A stretch of 39,819 nucleotides of DNA. It comes from Lachnospiraceae bacterium (lineage in GTDB: Bacteria > Bacillota > Clostridia > Lachnospirales > Lachnospiraceae). Numbering within the stretch: position 1 is the first letter of the stretch; the number at the start of each line of letters is the position of its first letter. The position numbers were made by a program, and so were the translations under genes. The stretch spans positions 1-39,819 of the forward strand of contig JAEEVO010000016.1 in assembly GCA_016290905.1 (NCBI GenBank), written 5' to 3'. Shown here one piece after another: positions 39,500 to 39,819 of the stretch. Under the pieces are notes generated by a model. The model had not been told where the DNA came from and searched no databases. It saw only the letters and a list, made by a program, of their open reading frames with translations.

Positions 39500-39700
39500 T
39501 TATAAGATCTTATCTAAACCAAACTTGATGGCTGCATCGACAAAGGCGATGATTGCACCCAAAATGACAGAAACGACTACTACGGCTGCTGATTCTTTGA
39601 ATAGTGTGGGCTTGTCCGGCCAAACTATCTTCTTGAATTCTTTCTTGACTCCCTTGAAAAAGCTTCCGTTTTTCTTGGTGGTCTCTGTTGCATCACCCAT
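39500..39700 (-). CDS. secE: Preprotein translocase subunit SecE
   Basis: The 66-residue protein has the short SecE form: a basic amphipathic segment (FFKGVKKEFKKIVWPDK, about 14-30) and one membrane helix (SAAVVVVSVILGAIIAFVDA, about 38-57). SecE is the essential clamp of the SecYEG channel. AAGGAAGGAG precedes the start at 39700. It follows rpmG. Confidence 0.95.
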   Translation of the reverse strand: MGDATETTKKNGSFFKGVKKEFKKIVWPDKPTLFKESAAVVVVSVILGAIIAFVDAAIKFGLDKIL

Positions 39701-39720
39701 AGAGCACTCCTTCCTTTCTG

Positions 39721-39819
39721 TTATTTGGTTTCCTTGTGCATCGTATGCTTCTTACAGAATCTGCAATACTTCTTTGTTTCCATCCTGTCAGGATGATTTT
39801 TCTTTTCTTTCGTCATGTT
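39721..39819 (-). CDS. rpmG: Ribosomal protein L33, 5' end outside window
   Basis: The last 33 codons are present, ending at TAA (39721). The visible sequence [20 protein letters not shown] then [10 protein letters not shown] is the L33 C-terminal half with one CxxC pair. About 16 N-terminal residues, including a first CxxC expected in this form, lie beyond the right edge. Confidence 0.93.
   Translation of the reverse strand, partial: NMTKEKKNHPDRMETKKYCRFCKKHTMHKETK

Overview
The window reads as a chromosomal segment from a Clostridia-class Firmicute, most likely Lachnospiraceae. The basis is gene content and style: an NADH-linked [FeFe]-hydrogenase locus with a sensory hydrogenase module, the secE-nusG-rplK-rplA block, split PurH/PurO-type purine enzymes, DUF6062 and DUF2225 proteins, strong AGGAGG ribosome sites and sigma-A promoters. 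I cannot name a genus. No rRNA, tRNA, CRISPR array or transposase gene was seen.

Layout. (1) 1-2202, minus: NuoE/HndA-like, HATPase, HndB-like and NuoF/HndC-like subunits of an electron-bifurcating hydrogenase, running off the left edge. (2) 2557-6857, plus, divergent: DRTGG protein, anti-sigma-type ATPase, group C-like sensory [FeFe]-hydrogenase, second DRTGG-like protein, PHP phosphoesterase, repeat-bearing lipoprotein. (3) 7003-9336, minus: CvpA-like membrane protein with a long charged insert, and the long hibernation factor. (4) 9583-15328: a lasso-peptide cluster, with B2 protein, precursor (opposite strand, own promoter and terminator), HPr-kinase-like protein, Asn-synthetase-like cyclase, PqqD-like B1 and ABC exporter. 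(5) 15452-24161, minus: sugar-acid catabolism, with FucU mutarotase, amidohydrolase/lactonase, UxaA, UxaB, an LgoD/RspB-like dehydrogenase and an aldose-dehydrogenase-like protein, plus a secreted WG-repeat protein. Together they could carry L-galactose (or L-fucose) by oxidation toward 2-keto-3-deoxy sugar acids. (6) 24218-25767: cytoplasmic histidine kinase and OmpR-type regulator. (7) 25986-30460, minus: DUF6062, DUF2225, SleB-like hydrolase, AICAR transformylase, PurO-type IMP cyclohydrolase. (8) 30710-31879, plus: alanine racemase. (9) 31983-36931, minus: two ABC exporter half-transporters flanking an HTH-TPR regulator. (10) A 39-residue membrane peptide gene and a large three-way-junction inverted repeat. 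(11) 37705 to the right edge, minus: rplA, rplK, nusG, secE, rpmG (partial).

The intergenic space is rich in repeats. There is a REP-like family with a GGGACGG core, one copy of which lies in frame inside the amidohydrolase gene. There is a GTCATTCTGAGCG palindrome family with six copies or part copies. Two copies of a roughly 125-base three-hairpin element differ by compensatory base-pair changes. The observations I rate highest are the lasso cluster with its atypical long precursor, the covarying three-hairpin element, the three-way-junction element next to rplA, and the reconstructed L-galactose route.
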